Translations under genes and position numbers: made by a program
Shown: in pieces, positions 41,061 through 50,852 of the stretch
Layout of the letters: each line of letters starts with the position of its first letter
Numbering within the stretch: the stretch's first letter is position 1
DNA from: Lachnospiraceae bacterium
GTDB taxonomy: Bacteria > Bacillota > Clostridia > Lachnospirales > Lachnospiraceae
Direction of reading: 5' to 3'
Assembly (NCBI GenBank): GCA_017411305.1
Contig: JAFQQI010000009.1
Location: 62,001 to 126,000, forward strand
DNA: 64,000 nucleotides
Notes under the pieces: generated by a model
The model's input: the letters and a program-made list of their open reading frames with translations, nothing else
What the model was told of the DNA's origin: nothing
Database searches by the model: none

Positions 41061-42734
41061 GTGGACAAGTTGCTGATGGACTTTAGCGAACAATTTAATG
41101 CAGTCATTGATGTGTTAACTCCATGTATGGATAACTATCTTTATATTACTGATTTAAAGAATGATACTTATTGTATATCAGAGAGTGCTATGGGGCGTTT
41201 CAGAATTCCGTCCAATTTTCTGATGGATGCAACCGCAGCCTTTCAAAAGGTGGCATATCCCGGTGATTATGCGGCACTATGTGAAGACTTGGAAAAAATC
41301 CGCCGTAAGGAAAAAGATTTTCATAATTTGCAATATCGCTGGATGGATAAGGAAGGAAACCCCGTTTGGATTAACTGCCGTGGGCGTGTGCTGTTAGACG
41401 GTAATGGAGAACCAGAGTTCCTGGTTGGCTGTATTAATGAAATCGGTAAGAAACAGAAAGCAGATAATGTCAGCGGACTTCTTGGGGAATCAGCACTGCA
41501 AGAGTACTTTTTAGATGCATCTATCCGCCGTGAAAAAGGCTTTTTGCTTAGAATCGGAATTGACAACTTTAAAGAAATCAATGAAAACAAAGGTATGAGC
41601 TATGGCGATATGATTCTTAGGAAGACCGCTGAAGCTATCGGAAAAGCTATTGTTAGTGAGCAGAAGTTGTTTAAGGTAGTTGCCGATGAGTTTGTTGTTG
41701 TTGACTTCGAGGAAACAGACGCAGATGCAGCTTTGGAGCTGTATCAGAGAATTCAACGTAAAATCAGCGCATTTATTATTGAAAACGGATATGAGGTATT
41801 TTATACCATTTCTGCAGGTGTAGTATATTTTGCGGATATTGTGAACCAGAATCATGATAATCTGATGAAGCTTTCGGAATTTGCTTTAAATGAAGCAAAG
41901 GATCGCGGTAAGAATAAATGTTACATATACCAGAAAACAGATTACAATGCATTCCAGCACAAAAAAGAATTGATTCATATTATGCGTCAGTCCGTAAATA
42001 ACGGTTTTGAAGGTTTTACGGCTTATTTCCAGCCGGTTATGGATATCAAGAAGAATAAATTGACAGGTGCGGAAACCTTGCTTCGTTTTAATACCGAGAA
42101 GACAGGTTTTGTATCTCCCGTGGAATTTATTCCGCTGTTGGAAGAGAGCGGACTGATTATTCCGGTAGGAAGATGGGTGCTTGAACAGGCCATGCTTGCT
42201 TGTGAAAAAATCCAGAAGATTATTCCGGATTTCAGAGTATCTGTAAACCTTTCCTATATTCAGGTGTTGAAAAGCAATGTTTTAAAGGAAATTATAGATA
42301 TTGCCGAAAAGTATCAGCTTCCCAATGACAGTATCCTGGTGGAGTTGACAGAGAGCGGATTTTTAGAATCTGATGAAAACTTCATTGATTTCTGTCAGGG
42401 GTTGAAAGAACACGGCATTCCCCTTGCACTGGATGATTTCGGTACGGGATATTCCAATTTCCATTATTTATACAACATCAGTCCTAACACCATAAAGATT
42501 GACCGTTCTTTCACGTTGAAGGCACTGAAGAACGATTATGAGTATAATCTTTTAAGACATATGTCTGATATGACCCACAGTATTGATTTGAATTTCTGTA
42601 TTGAAGGAATTGAAACAAAAGAAGAACTGGAAAAGATATGCGGTATTTCACCGGATTATATTCAGGGATATTATTTCGGGAAGCCTTGTCCTTTCGAACA
42701 GTTTATGGATGATTTTATTACAGGGAAATGTTAG
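41061..42734 (+). CDS. PAS-GGDEF-EAL protein, probable c-di-GMP phosphodiesterase
   Basis: A 557-residue protein. A PAS-like sensor domain (about residues 20-130) is followed by a GGDEF domain with VADEF (about 213-217) in place of GGDEF, so cyclase activity is doubtful. The EAL domain keeps TGAETLLRF (about 340-348), VELTESGFL (about 432-440), LALDDFGTGYS (about 458-468), KIDRSF and IEGIETKEE. The EAL-type residues for Mg binding are mostly present. The start GTG 41061 lies eight bases after GAGGG (41048-41052); the upstream TTG 41034 and ATG 41046 lack a ribosome site. It is probably regulated through the palindrome at 40961. Confidence 0.88.
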   Translation: MDKLLMDFSEQFNAVIDVLTPCMDNYLYITDLKNDTYCISESAMGRFRIPSNFLMDATAAFQKVAYPGDYAALCEDLEKIRRKEKDFHNLQYRWMDKEGNPVWINCRGRVLLDGNGEPEFLVGCINEIGKKQKADNVSGLLGESALQEYFLDASIRREKGFLLRIGIDNFKEINENKGMSYGDMILRKTAEAIGKAIVSEQKLFKVVADEFVVVDFEETDADAALELYQRIQRKISAFIIENGYEVFYTISAGVVYFADIVNQNHDNLMKLSEFALNEAKDRGKNKCYIYQKTDYNAFQHKKELIHIMRQSVNNGFEGFTAYFQPVMDIKKNKLTGAETLLRFNTEKTGFVSPVEFIPLLEESGLIIPVGRWVLEQAMLACEKIQKIIPDFRVSVNLSYIQVLKSNVLKEIIDIAEKYQLPNDSILVELTESGFLESDENFIDFCQGLKEHGIPLALDDFGTGYSNFHYLYNISPNTIKIDRSFTLKALKNDYEYNLLRHMSDMTHSIDLNFCIEGIETKEELEKICGISPDYIQGYYFGKPCPFEQFMDDFITGKC

Positions 42735-42792
42735 AATTTTTAAATAACCTGATATTTGAAATACGGATAATATTAGAAATGTTGATAATGAA

Positions 42793-42826
42793 AAAGGCAG
42801 TATCCCTTAGATGGGATGCTGCCTTT
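42793..42826. terminator. Rho-independent terminator between the EAL gene and the DtxR-type gene
   Basis: Perfect 14-bp arms AAAGGCAGTATCCC (42793-42806) and GGGATGCTGCCTTT (42813-42826). T-runs on both sides allow it to serve both converging genes. Confidence 0.85.
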
Positions 42827-42842
42827 CCTGCATCAGGTTTCA

Positions 42843-43208
42843 TTATAGAATATGCTGTTTAATGGCTTCAAAGCTTTCAGAACTGATTACGTGCTCAATG
42901 CGGCAGGCATCTTCGGAAGCGATTTCTTTATCAACGCCGAGACGAACCAGCCAATCGGTTAAGAGCTCGTGGCGCTCAAAAATCATTTCTGCAATTTCGC
43001 GCCCTGAGTCTGTCAGGTAAATAAACCCTTCTTTGGTTACGGTAATATGATTCTTTTCACGAAGATTTTTCATGGCAACACTGACGCTGGACTTTTTGAA
43101 ATTTAATTCTTCAGCAATATCTACGGAACGGACGACCGGCTTTACTTTGCTGAGCATCAGTATGGTTTCCAGATAGTTTTCAGCTGATTCGTTTATATGC
43201 ATAATCAT
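42843..43208 (-). CDS. DtxR/MntR family metal-dependent transcriptional regulator
   Basis: A 121-residue repressor. The N-terminal helix-turn-helix (ESAENYLETILMLSK, then SVDIAEELNFKKSSVSVAMKNL) is followed by a dimerisation domain with HEL...HVISSESFEAI, where the His and Glu residues of the metal sites lie. No SH3 domain, so it is the short MntR-like form. It senses Fe2+ or Mn2+. It is divergent from feoA, and three similar palindromes near feo may be its sites. The start was set at ATG 43208, six bases after AAAGGA; a GTG at 43223 has no site. Confidence 0.85.
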   Translation of the reverse strand: MIMHINESAENYLETILMLSKVKPVVRSVDIAEELNFKKSSVSVAMKNLREKNHITVTKEGFIYLTDSGREIAEMIFERHELLTDWLVRLGVDKEIASEDACRIEHVISSESFEAIKQHIL

Positions 43209-43232
43209 TCTGTTTCCTTTCACACAATTTAA

Positions 43233-43251
43233 TATACTATAAATGAGTATA
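43233..43251 (-). promoter_or_regulatory. Inverted repeat in the promoter region of the DtxR-type gene
   Basis: TATACT (43233-43238) and AGTATA (43246-43251) form a perfect inverted repeat with a seven-base spacer, 25 bases upstream of the regulator start. It could be an autoregulatory site, or simply a -10 region on the minus strand. Confidence 0.4.
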
Positions 43252-43354
43252 GCATACAGAATCGTTGGTAAGCAAATTAATTTAAGAAAAAACCTCAGAA
43301 AAAAGAGAAAATATACAATATAGGAAAAATTTTCATGTTTTTAAAAAGTAATGC

Positions 43355-43406
43355 TTGACACAAACAAATACGAGTGTTAGACTTTATACGGGTTAGTTAG
43401 GACTAA
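43355..43406 (+). promoter_or_regulatory. feo promoter with operator-like palindrome
   Basis: TTGACA (43355-43360), 17-base spacer, TAGACT (43378-43383), then TTAGT (43393-43397), TAGG, ACTAA (43402-43406) just downstream of the expected start of transcription. The dyad resembles DtxR-family binding sites in position and composition. Confidence 0.6.
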
Positions 43407-43433
43407 TCGTGGTTTCAAGATTAGGAGGATAAC

Positions 43434-43646
43434 ATGAACTTAACACAGGCAATAGCCGGAGAAGAATACATAATTAAAGAAATCGTGACAGATGATGAAG
43501 AAATGGATGCATTTCTCTTTTCCTTGGGATGCTACAGTGGGGAACCGATTACCGTTATTTCTCATTTGAAAGGCGGATGCGTGGTTTCTATCAAGGACGG
43601 AAGATATACGATTGATACTCAGCTGATGGAGGCAATTTGTGTATAA
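43434..43646 (+). CDS. feoA: FeoA family ferrous iron transport protein
   Basis: A 70-residue SH3-like protein that assists FeoB. The features are a short beta-barrel with the segment DAFLFSLGCYSGEPITV (about residues 26-42) and VVSIKDGRYTID (about 52-63). The length is normal for FeoA. AGGAGG (43422-43427) precedes ATG 43434. The feoB gene follows after 136 bases, with a second palindrome in the gap (43701-43712). Cytoplasmic, acts with FeoB in Fe2+ uptake. Confidence 0.9.
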   Translation: MNLTQAIAGEEYIIKEIVTDDEEMDAFLFSLGCYSGEPITVISHLKGGCVVSIKDGRYTIDTQLMEAICV

Positions 43647-43700
43647 AGCATAAATGGTTATAGATGCCAACTTTGGCTGCATATATTTTTATTACAAAGT

Positions 43701-43712
43701 TAGTTGAAACTA
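43701..43712 (+). promoter_or_regulatory. Palindrome in the feoA-feoB gap
   Basis: TAGTTGAAACTA has perfect arms TAGTT and AACTA. It shares TTAGTT/AACTA elements with the dyads at 43393-43406 and 46072-46095. Confidence 0.35.
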
Positions 43713-43782
43713 CCTTGTGTTGGATAAAGGTAATTTTAATAAGTGTAAAATAATGAAATCATATATTACAGGAGGAACGTAA

Positions 43783-45792
43783 ATGAGAATCGCGTTAACA
43801 GGTAATCCAAACAGTGGTAAAACCACCATGTATAATGCGCTGACAGGAAGAAATGAGCGTGTTGGTAACTGGGCCGGTGTTACCGTAGACAAGAAAGAAA
43901 GCCCTATTAAGAAAAGCTATTATGGCGGAGCGGAGGAACTGATTGCAGTTGACCTTCCCGGTGCATATTCCATGTCTCCCTTCACTTCTGAAGAGAGCAT
44001 CACAAGCGGATATGTGAAAAATGAAAATCCCGATGCAATTATTAATATTGTAGATGCTACAAACTTAAGCCGTAGTTTATTCTTTACTACCCAGTTACTT
44101 GAGCTTGGTATTCCCATGGTAGTGGCACTAAATAAGAGTGATATCAACGAGAAAAAGGGAACAGAAATCAATGCAGAAGCATTAAGTGCAAAGCTTGGTT
44201 GTCCTGTTATCGAAACTATTTCCACTTCCGCAAGTGACAAAGGACTTGCAGAAGTGGTAAAAGCTGCAGCAGGCTTAAAGGGTGCAGGACAGAAGGCTCC
44301 TTATGAACAGGGTAATATTAACTTAAATGACAAGAAGGAAGTAGAAGTTGCAGACAGAAAGCGTTTTGAATTTGTTAATAAGATTGTTGCAGATGTTGAA
44401 AAACGTAAGGTTTTAACAAAGGACAAAAACAGTCAGGATAAAATCGATGCGGTTCTTACCAATAAGTGGATTGGTATTCCGATTTTCGCAGTAGTGATGT
44501 TCCTTGTATTTGATATTTCCCAGTCTACTTTTGGTCCCTTCATTGCCGATACTTTGGTTGGCTGGATTGAAAGCTTCCAGGAAATGGTAGCAGGCTGGGT
44601 GGAAGGTGCTTCCCCTTTTGTACAGTCACTGCTTGTTGACGGCATTATCGGCGGCGTCGGAGCGGTAGTAGGCTTCCTCCCTCTGGTAATGGTAATGTAC
44701 TTCCTGATTGCTCTTTTGGAAGATTGCGGTTATATGGCGCGTGTAAGTGTTGTTCTTGATCCTATTTTCAAGAAGGTTGGTTTGTCCGGTAAGTCTGTCA
44801 TTCCTTTTGTTATCGGTACAGGATGTGCTATCCCCGGTGTTATGGCTTGCCGTACTATCCGTAACGAGAGAGAGCGTAAGGCAACTGCTATGCTGACACC
44901 CTTTATGCCTTGTGGCGCAAAGCTTCCCGTTATTGCATTATTTGCGGGTGTATTCTTTGCAGATGCTTCCTGGGTCGGAACCTTAATGTACTTTGTAGGT
45001 ATTGTTTTAATTTTCCTTGGTGCATTACTGGTAAACAGAATTGCAGGACATAAAAACAGAAAGTCCTTCTTTATTATTGAGCTTCCCGAATATAAGATTC
45101 CCAGTCTTAAGAGAGCGTTTCTTTCCATGTGCTCCCGCGGATGGGCTTATATCGTAAAAGCAGGTACCATCATTCTGGTATGTAATACAGTGGTTCAGAT
45201 TATGCAGACCTTTAACTGGCAGCTCCAGGTAGTGGAAGAGGGTATGGAACATACCTCTATTCTTGCTACTATCGCATCTCCCGTTGCAGTGATTCTGATT
45301 CCTCTCGGATTTGGTGTATGGCAGCTGGCAGCAGCAGCAGTTACCGGCTTTATTGCAAAGGAAAACGTAGTAGGTACTTTAGCAGTTGTATATGGTATTA
45401 CCAACTTCATTGATACAGAAGAGCTTGCGCTGGTTGGCGGTGCCGGTGAAGTTGCAGCTATGTTTGGACTAACAAGCGTTGCAGCACTTGCTTACTTAAT
45501 GTTCAACTTATTTACTCCTCCCTGCTTCGCAGCAATAGGTGCCATGAACTCTGAAATTAAGGATAAAAAGTGGCTCTTTGGAGGTATTGCCCTTCAGTTT
45601 GCAACAGGCTATGTGATTGCATATCTTGTATATCAGATTGGTACTCTGATTACAGCAGGCAGCGTTGGAACCGGCTTTATTCCCGGACTCATTGTGGTAG
45701 CGGCGATTGCCTCAATTGTGATATACTTGATTAAGAAAGCAGACAAAGAGCTGGCAGCAGAATATGCTTTGAAAAATAAGCATACTACATAA
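43783..45792 (+). CDS. feoB: Ferrous iron transport protein B
   Basis: A 669-residue Fe2+ transporter. The N-terminal GTPase has G1 GNPNSGKTT (residues 7-15), G3 DLPGAYS (about 55-61) and G4 NKSD (about 118-121). The C-terminal membrane domain has Gate motifs with PFVIGTGCAIPGVMACR (about 341-357) and a second gate with the MPCGAKLP segment (about 375-382). The cysteines in these gates are typical. AGGAGG precedes ATG 43783. A Cys-rich membrane protein gene follows after 23 bases. Confidence 0.97.
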   Translation: MRIALTGNPNSGKTTMYNALTGRNERVGNWAGVTVDKKESPIKKSYYGGAEELIAVDLPGAYSMSPFTSEESITSGYVKNENPDAIINIVDATNLSRSLFFTTQLLELGIPMVVALNKSDINEKKGTEINAEALSAKLGCPVIETISTSASDKGLAEVVKAAAGLKGAGQKAPYEQGNINLNDKKEVEVADRKRFEFVNKIVADVEKRKVLTKDKNSQDKIDAVLTNKWIGIPIFAVVMFLVFDISQSTFGPFIADTLVGWIESFQEMVAGWVEGASPFVQSLLVDGIIGGVGAVVGFLPLVMVMYFLIALLEDCGYMARVSVVLDPIFKKVGLSGKSVIPFVIGTGCAIPGVMACRTIRNERERKATAMLTPFMPCGAKLPVIALFAGVFFADASWVGTLMYFVGIVLIFLGALLVNRIAGHKNRKSFFIIELPEYKIPSLKRAFLSMCSRGWAYIVKAGTIILVCNTVVQIMQTFNWQLQVVEEGMEHTSILATIASPVAVILIPLGFGVWQLAAAAVTGFIAKENVVGTLAVVYGITNFIDTEELALVGGAGEVAAMFGLTSVAALAYLMFNLFTPPCFAAIGAMNSEIKDKKWLFGGIALQFATGYVIAYLVYQIGTLITAGSVGTGFIPGLIVVAAIASIVIYLIKKADKELAAEYALKNKHTT

Positions 45793-45815
45793 TAAAATTA
45801 TAAGGAGTTATCGGT

Positions 45816-46070
45816 ATGGCAGATATGATGGTAATTGCAGTTGTGATTCTGATTGTAGGAGCAGCAACGGTATATATCATAAAAGCAAAGAAGCGCGGTG
45901 TGAAATGCATCGGCTGCCCTATGGCAGGCGAATGTGCCCACAAACATGGCGAAGCATCCGGATGCGACTGCAGTTGCAGTGAAAATAAGGATGCGCATGT
46001 TTGTCAGACCGGCACAAAAGAAAAAAATGAAAAAAGTGCTTGCACTATGAAGCCGGATATGATATTATAA
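45816..46070 (+). CDS. FeoB-associated Cys-rich membrane protein
   Basis: An 84-residue protein. One N-terminal membrane helix (about residues 4-24) is followed by a cysteine-rich cytoplasmic or exposed tail with CIGCPMAGEC and CDCSC. This pattern is typical of proteins encoded right after feoB in Clostridia. The cysteines may bind iron. AAGGAG precedes ATG 45816. It is the last gene of the feo unit. Confidence 0.85.
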   Translation: MADMMVIAVVILIVGAATVYIIKAKKRGVKCIGCPMAGECAHKHGEASGCDCSCSENKDAHVCQTGTKEKNEKSACTMKPDMIL

Positions 46071-46071
46071 C

Positions 46072-46095
46072 TGTAGTTAGACGAGACTAACTACA
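46072..46095 (+). promoter_or_regulatory. Nine-bp inverted repeat after the feo unit
   Basis: TGTAGTTAG (46072-46080), ACGAGA, CTAACTACA (46087-46095) is a perfect inverted repeat. It lies two bases after the last stop codon. It has no T-run. The TTAG...CTAA core matches the operator-like dyad before feoA. Confidence 0.45.
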
Positions 46096-46153
46096 TACAA
46101 GTAAAACATGTATCCACAACTCCTAAAAAATGTTTTATAATCTTAATCCTAAA

Positions 46154-46188
46154 AGAACCGGGTGGCGAATGCCATCCGATTCTTTTTG
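46154..46188 (+). terminator. Terminator of the feo unit
   Basis: Arms 46154-46166 and 46171-46183 (AGAACCGGGTGGC with its near complement) and a following TTTTT-rich stretch. Confidence 0.75.
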
Positions 46189-46275
46189 CATAAAAATATC
46201 TTTATTTTTTGATTTATGGGAAGAAGTATGTTATAGTATAAAATGTATAAATGTTTTTGTGGAAAGTGGGTAATT

Positions 46276-47520
46276 ATGTATCGTTGCAATTTGCAAATAT
46301 TTTTTTGGAATGTCAATGAATCTATGCAGCGGACCATCGAAGAATCGAAATCTTTTCCAAGGTTTGAGCATCATGCCACAGATAGTAATGCTTCACAGCT
46401 TTTACAATTAAAGGAAGCAGATATCGTTATTGCAGACTTGCATAATTATGCAGGAAATGAAAAATCTACCGTGGATTTTTTGCTGACATACCGGAAGAAG
46501 AACAGTGATTTTGTGGTATGTGTAAACAAGGAACAGATAGATATTGTTATTGCATTGGCAGGAGAGAATCTGGCAGATATTTGGATTCTTCCGATGTCAG
46601 AAGGAGAAATACGATTTCGCTTTTTTCAGCTGCAGAAGAAGCAAAAATTGCAGAAAGATTTATGGCTTACAGAGAGCTATTTGAATACAACCATTGACAG
46701 CATGACAGACTTGGTATGGTACAAAGATAAAGTCGGTTCTCATCTGAAGGTAAACCAAAGCTTTTGCGAAGCAGTGGGTAAGACCAAGGAACAGGTACAA
46801 GGCAGAGGACACTATTACATATGGGACATTACGCCGGATGAGTATGCAAAGGGTGAGTACATCTGTATGGAATCAGAGTATGAAGTCATGGATAAGAAGG
46901 AAACCTGTATTTTTGATGAAAAAGTACTGACCAAAGGAGGCATGAAAGAATTCATGACCTATAAGTCCCCTTTATTTGATGTGGATGGAAGCGTGATGGG
47001 AACAGTAGGTGTTGCAAATGATGTGACACAGGAAAGAGCCTATGAGCGTATCATGAAGAAGCAGGCAAATACGGATTTTCTGACAGGTTTGTTTAACAGG
47101 AGATATGTTTACCAGTATATGGAAGAAGAAAAAGAAGGACCCTACGCACTTTTTTATCTTGATTTGGATAACTTCAAATTTGTAAATGATAAATACGGTC
47201 ATCAGCAGGGAGATAATGCACTGCTGATGACGAAGGATGTCCTGACAGAATGTATGCCGGATGCGATATCAGCCAGAATCGGTGGTGATGAATTCCTGAT
47301 TATTGAAAAGAAGACTTACTCAGCTGATGAAATGGAAGAAAAACGAAAATGGCTACAGAACAAATTAATTGAAACCTATCATGTACATGAGGAATTTATG
47401 ACATTGTCGGTTAGTATAGGTGCGGCCTATTCACAGGACGGCGAGGTATCATTGGATGAACTGATAGCCCGGGCTGATGCATTTATGTATTGTGAAAAAA
47501 AGCAAAAAAAGCAAAAGTAG
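46276..47520 (+). CDS. PAS-GGDEF diguanylate cyclase
   Basis: A 414-residue protein with an intact cyclase site. The first 120 residues resemble a receiver-like or sensor fold with ADIVIADLHNY (about 45-55). A PAS domain (about 135-255) follows, then a GGDEF domain with the motif ARIGGDEFLIIE (about 334-345). An upstream inhibitory RxxD is not clear. It makes cyclic-di-GMP from GTP. The start at ATG 46276 is preferred; the ATG at 46243 follows a TATAGTATAAA -10-like region with no space for a leader. A GH105 gene follows by nine bases. Confidence 0.88.
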   Translation: MYRCNLQIFFWNVNESMQRTIEESKSFPRFEHHATDSNASQLLQLKEADIVIADLHNYAGNEKSTVDFLLTYRKKNSDFVVCVNKEQIDIVIALAGENLADIWILPMSEGEIRFRFFQLQKKQKLQKDLWLTESYLNTTIDSMTDLVWYKDKVGSHLKVNQSFCEAVGKTKEQVQGRGHYYIWDITPDEYAKGEYICMESEYEVMDKKETCIFDEKVLTKGGMKEFMTYKSPLFDVDGSVMGTVGVANDVTQERAYERIMKKQANTDFLTGLFNRRYVYQYMEEEKEGPYALFYLDLDNFKFVNDKYGHQQGDNALLMTKDVLTECMPDAISARIGGDEFLIIEKKTYSADEMEEKRKWLQNKLIETYHVHEEFMTLSVSIGAAYSQDGEVSLDELIARADAFMYCEKKQKKQK

Positions 47521-47529
47521 GAGGAAAAC

Positions 47530-48672
47530 ATGAAACTGCCGATTTTTGAAAAATATATTGATGGATTAATTGAAAAAAGTACACTGGATATTCCGGCATG
47601 GAATATTGAAAAGGCATTGGAAGGAAAAGCTGCCGGTTGGAATTATATTGACGGATGTATGATTCTTGCACTTCTTGAAATTTATCAGGCTACCGGAGAA
47701 GAAAAATATTATAAGTTTGCGGATGCTTTTATTAATCATCGAGTGCAGGAAGACGGTTCCATTACCGGATACAGTGTAGACGAATATAATCTTGACAATA
47801 TTAATGCAGGAAAAACCTTGTTCTTACTCTATGACTTGAATGGAAAAGAAAAATATAAAAAAGCAATTGAACTTATTTACAGCCAAGTGCAGACACAGCC
47901 CAGAACAGAAGAAGGTAATTTCTGGCATAAGCAGATTTATCCTCATCAGGTGTGGCTGGACGGTATGTATATGGGGCAACCCTTCTATATGGAATATGAA
48001 ACCAGATTTAATAATAAAAAGAACTATGGAGATATTTTCAGTCAGTTTAAAAATGTGGTGAAATACTTAAGAGACCCTGAGACAGGTTTATATTACCATG
48101 GCTATGATGCATCCAAATCCATTTTCTGGTGTGATAAGGAAACAGGTCTTTCCCAAAACTTCTGGCTGCGAGCCCTTGGTTGGTATTCTATGTCACTTTT
48201 AGACACGTTATATAAATGTGAACCGGGTGAAGAATATCAGGAGGACTATGAGTGGTTAAAGGGTGTATTTGTGGATATGATTGATTCCATGCTGAAGTTC
48301 CAGGATGAATCAGGACTTTGGTATCAGCTTCCCGCACGTAAGGATGAGGCACCCAATTATCCGGAAACCAGCGGAAGTGCCATTATGGCATATTGTTTAC
48401 TGAAAGGGGTGCGTCTTGGTTTCCTGCCGGAAAGCTATCGGGAATATGCTTTAAAAGCATTTAACGGTATTTGTGATAAATATCTCAAAGAAAAAGACGG
48501 TGGTTTAAGCCTCGGAGGAATCTGTCTGGTGGCAGGATTAGGACCTACTGATAACCCGAGAAGAGACGGAAGCTTTGAATATTATATGTCAGAGCCAATT
48601 GTTGAGGACGATGCAAAAGGTGTGGGACCGCTTCTTTTGGCATACACCGAAATGAGAAGACTGGAAGATTAG
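47530..48672 (+). CDS. GH105 unsaturated rhamnogalacturonyl hydrolase
   Basis: A 380-residue alpha/alpha-barrel hydrolase that acts on pectin-derived unsaturated disaccharides. The motif [15 protein letters not shown] (about residues 141-155) holds the catalytic Asp. [15 protein letters not shown] (about 216-230) and [16 protein letters not shown] (about 278-293) are typical of GH105. No signal peptide, so it is cytoplasmic. AGGAGGAAAAC precedes ATG 47530, only nine bases after a diguanylate cyclase gene, an unusual pairing. It implies that the cell uses pectin fragments. Confidence 0.92.
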   Translation: MKLPIFEKYIDGLIEKSTLDIPAWNIEKALEGKAAGWNYIDGCMILALLEIYQATGEEKYYKFADAFINHRVQEDGSITGYSVDEYNLDNINAGKTLFLLYDLNGKEKYKKAIELIYSQVQTQPRTEEGNFWHKQIYPHQVWLDGMYMGQPFYMEYETRFNNKKNYGDIFSQFKNVVKYLRDPETGLYYHGYDASKSIFWCDKETGLSQNFWLRALGWYSMSLLDTLYKCEPGEEYQEDYEWLKGVFVDMIDSMLKFQDESGLWYQLPARKDEAPNYPETSGSAIMAYCLLKGVRLGFLPESYREYALKAFNGICDKYLKEKDGGLSLGGICLVAGLGPTDNPRRDGSFEYYMSEPIVEDDAKGVGPLLLAYTEMRRLED

Positions 48673-48713
48673 AAATAAAAGGAAACAGGAAATCACGGAG
48701 GCGAAAGAATTTT

Positions 48714-50813
48714 ATGGAGTATAACGAACAGCAATTTAAGAAAAGTGCAAATATGAAAGCCATGCTGATGTGGCTGGTAATCAATATTGTACTTACCGGA
48801 GCATATTTTCTGGAATTGGTAAAGGGAGCAAGGGATATAAAGTACATCATTATTTTCTGCTTTTTCTGTTGGGCGCCCTTTATTGCCGGCGGAATTGTGA
48901 TGAAAATAAGAGGTGCAGGGACCGTATTATATCGGGAAATCATTTCCTACGGATACATGGTGTTTTTTGCGTTTGTTGTGCTTACAACTACCACCAATCT
49001 GACATTTACCTATATTTTCCCGGTTGTAAGTTTATTGATTCTGTATAAAAGCCGTAATATGCTGATCAGACTTGGAATTATTAATATGCTGATTCTTACG
49101 GCATCCCTGATAATAACCATTATAAAGGGAGAAATGGACCCGAATACCATTACCAGCTTTGAAATTCAGGTGGCGGCAACTGCTCTTTGTTACATGAGTT
49201 ATATTTTGTCCATTAACCATTTGAACAAGTCAGACGGTGCTATGCTTGGCTCTGTACAGGCTAATCTTGACCGTGTAGTAAAGACAATTGAACAGGTAAA
49301 GGATGCCAGCAACGCAGTAGTAGATGGTGTTACTGTTGTGCGTGAGCTGGCAGATGAAAACAGAGAAGGTGCCAATAACGTTGTTCGGAGTATGGAAGAT
49401 CTTTCTTCGAATAACACGGTTCTTCATGATAAAACAGATTCTTCCCTTGACATGACACAGAAGATTAATCATCAGGTCGAAAATGTTGCAGGCTTGATTC
49501 AAGAGATGGTAGTTCTGATGGAAGGCTCTGTAAATAATGCCAAAGCAAGTTCACAAGAACTTGCGGATGTAGTGTCATCTACCAATGAAATGGCACAGCT
49601 TTCTGCAGAAGTAGAAACAATTTTGAAGGAATTCAAGAAAGAATTTAACATGGTGAAGGAAGAAACCGGAACCATTACCCAAATTACAAGCCAGACCAAT
49701 TTGCTTGCACTTAATGCTTCCATCGAAGCAGCAAGAGCCGGAGAGGCTGGAAAAGGCTTTGCGGTAGTAGCAGATGAAATCCGTAACTTAAGCAGCGGTA
49801 CCCAGAATTCCTCTAACAGTATTATGGATGCCCTTGACAACTTAGAGCAAACTTCGGATAAGATGACCGCTTCCATTACCAAGACCATTGAATTGATTAA
49901 TCTTACCCTTGAAAAGATTAATCATGTAAACCGCAGTGTAAACAGCATCACTCAGGATACCATGAAGTTAGGGGAAAATGTTCAGGTAGTCGATGCTGCG
50001 ATGCGTGAAGTGGAAGATTCTAACAGAAATATGGTAGACAACATGCAGCAGGTAAGTGACGTTATGGTGCTGATGACAGAAAGCATCCATGAAGCAGACG
50101 AAACAACCCGCGACATGAGAAGTAAATATGAAGAAACCTCCAGAAACGTCATTAATATCGAAATGGTAGTAGGTAAGCTGATAGAAGAGCTTGGCGCCGG
50201 CGGATTCATGGGAATTGATGATGTACAACCCGATATGTACATGAGCGTAGTGGAAGGAAGCGGAAATAACAAAATTGAATATAAGACCCGTGTCCGTACA
50301 GTGGAAGACGGAGTCATTATGGTAGAAGAACTCCGAAACGGCGGACGTGAGATAGAGCTTGCAAAAGGAAAAGTTTATAATCTTGAGGTTGTTGTTGATA
50401 ATGGTATGTATTATTGGGAGAATATCAGAATAACCCAAAAGAAAGAGGGCGGTTATAAGCTTTTCGTGGAAGGCAATCCCAAAGTAATGAACCGTAGAAA
50501 GCATAAACGTATGCCAATGAAAAACTCCTGTACCTTAAAGCTGAGAACTTCGGATAAGGTATTTGTAGGAAACATGGTAAATATCAGTGCCGGCGGTTTT
50601 GCTTTTGCTACATCAGCAAAGGAATTTAGTGATATCAGAGGCAGTATGGTAAGCGTTGCAATTAATGATTTTGAACTATTGGGTGGCAAGACCATAGATG
50701 GTATGATTATCAGGATTTCCGATAATGACGGTCAGTATATTTTAGGCTGTCGTATGCTGGAGGACAATCAGGAAATTGCTGATTATGTAAAAACAAATTA
50801 TAACGGTGACTAA
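48714..50813 (+). CDS. Chemoreceptor fused to a C-terminal PilZ domain
   Basis: A 699-residue protein. Six predicted membrane helices fill about residues 15-175, with no large loop. The chemotaxis signalling tip [19 protein letters not shown] lies at about residues 324-342. After the coiled coil there is a YcgR-like linker (about 500-590). A PilZ domain closes the protein: RRKHKRMPM (about 593-601) is the RxxxR arginine pair that binds cyclic-di-GMP, and [10 protein letters not shown] (about 621-630) is the (D/N)xSxxG motif. This is a receptor that could directly read cyclic-di-GMP. The start ATG 48714 follows GGAGGCG. Confidence 0.88.
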   Translation: MEYNEQQFKKSANMKAMLMWLVINIVLTGAYFLELVKGARDIKYIIIFCFFCWAPFIAGGIVMKIRGAGTVLYREIISYGYMVFFAFVVLTTTTNLTFTYIFPVVSLLILYKSRNMLIRLGIINMLILTASLIITIIKGEMDPNTITSFEIQVAATALCYMSYILSINHLNKSDGAMLGSVQANLDRVVKTIEQVKDASNAVVDGVTVVRELADENREGANNVVRSMEDLSSNNTVLHDKTDSSLDMTQKINHQVENVAGLIQEMVVLMEGSVNNAKASSQELADVVSSTNEMAQLSAEVETILKEFKKEFNMVKEETGTITQITSQTNLLALNASIEAARAGEAGKGFAVVADEIRNLSSGTQNSSNSIMDALDNLEQTSDKMTASITKTIELINLTLEKINHVNRSVNSITQDTMKLGENVQVVDAAMREVEDSNRNMVDNMQQVSDVMVLMTESIHEADETTRDMRSKYEETSRNVINIEMVVGKLIEELGAGGFMGIDDVQPDMYMSVVEGSGNNKIEYKTRVRTVEDGVIMVEELRNGGREIELAKGKVYNLEVVVDNGMYYWENIRITQKKEGGYKLFVEGNPKVMNRRKHKRMPMKNSCTLKLRTSDKVFVGNMVNISAGGFAFATSAKEFSDIRGSMVSVAINDFELLGGKTIDGMIIRISDNDGQYILGCRMLEDNQEIADYVKTNYNGD

Positions 50814-50852
50814 ATACATAATATGAAAATTATAAAATAATAACAAACAGCG

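Noticed and set aside
42811..43020. 69-residue open frame on the plus strand
   Set aside because: It is the antisense of the DtxR-type regulator gene and shows no independent signals.
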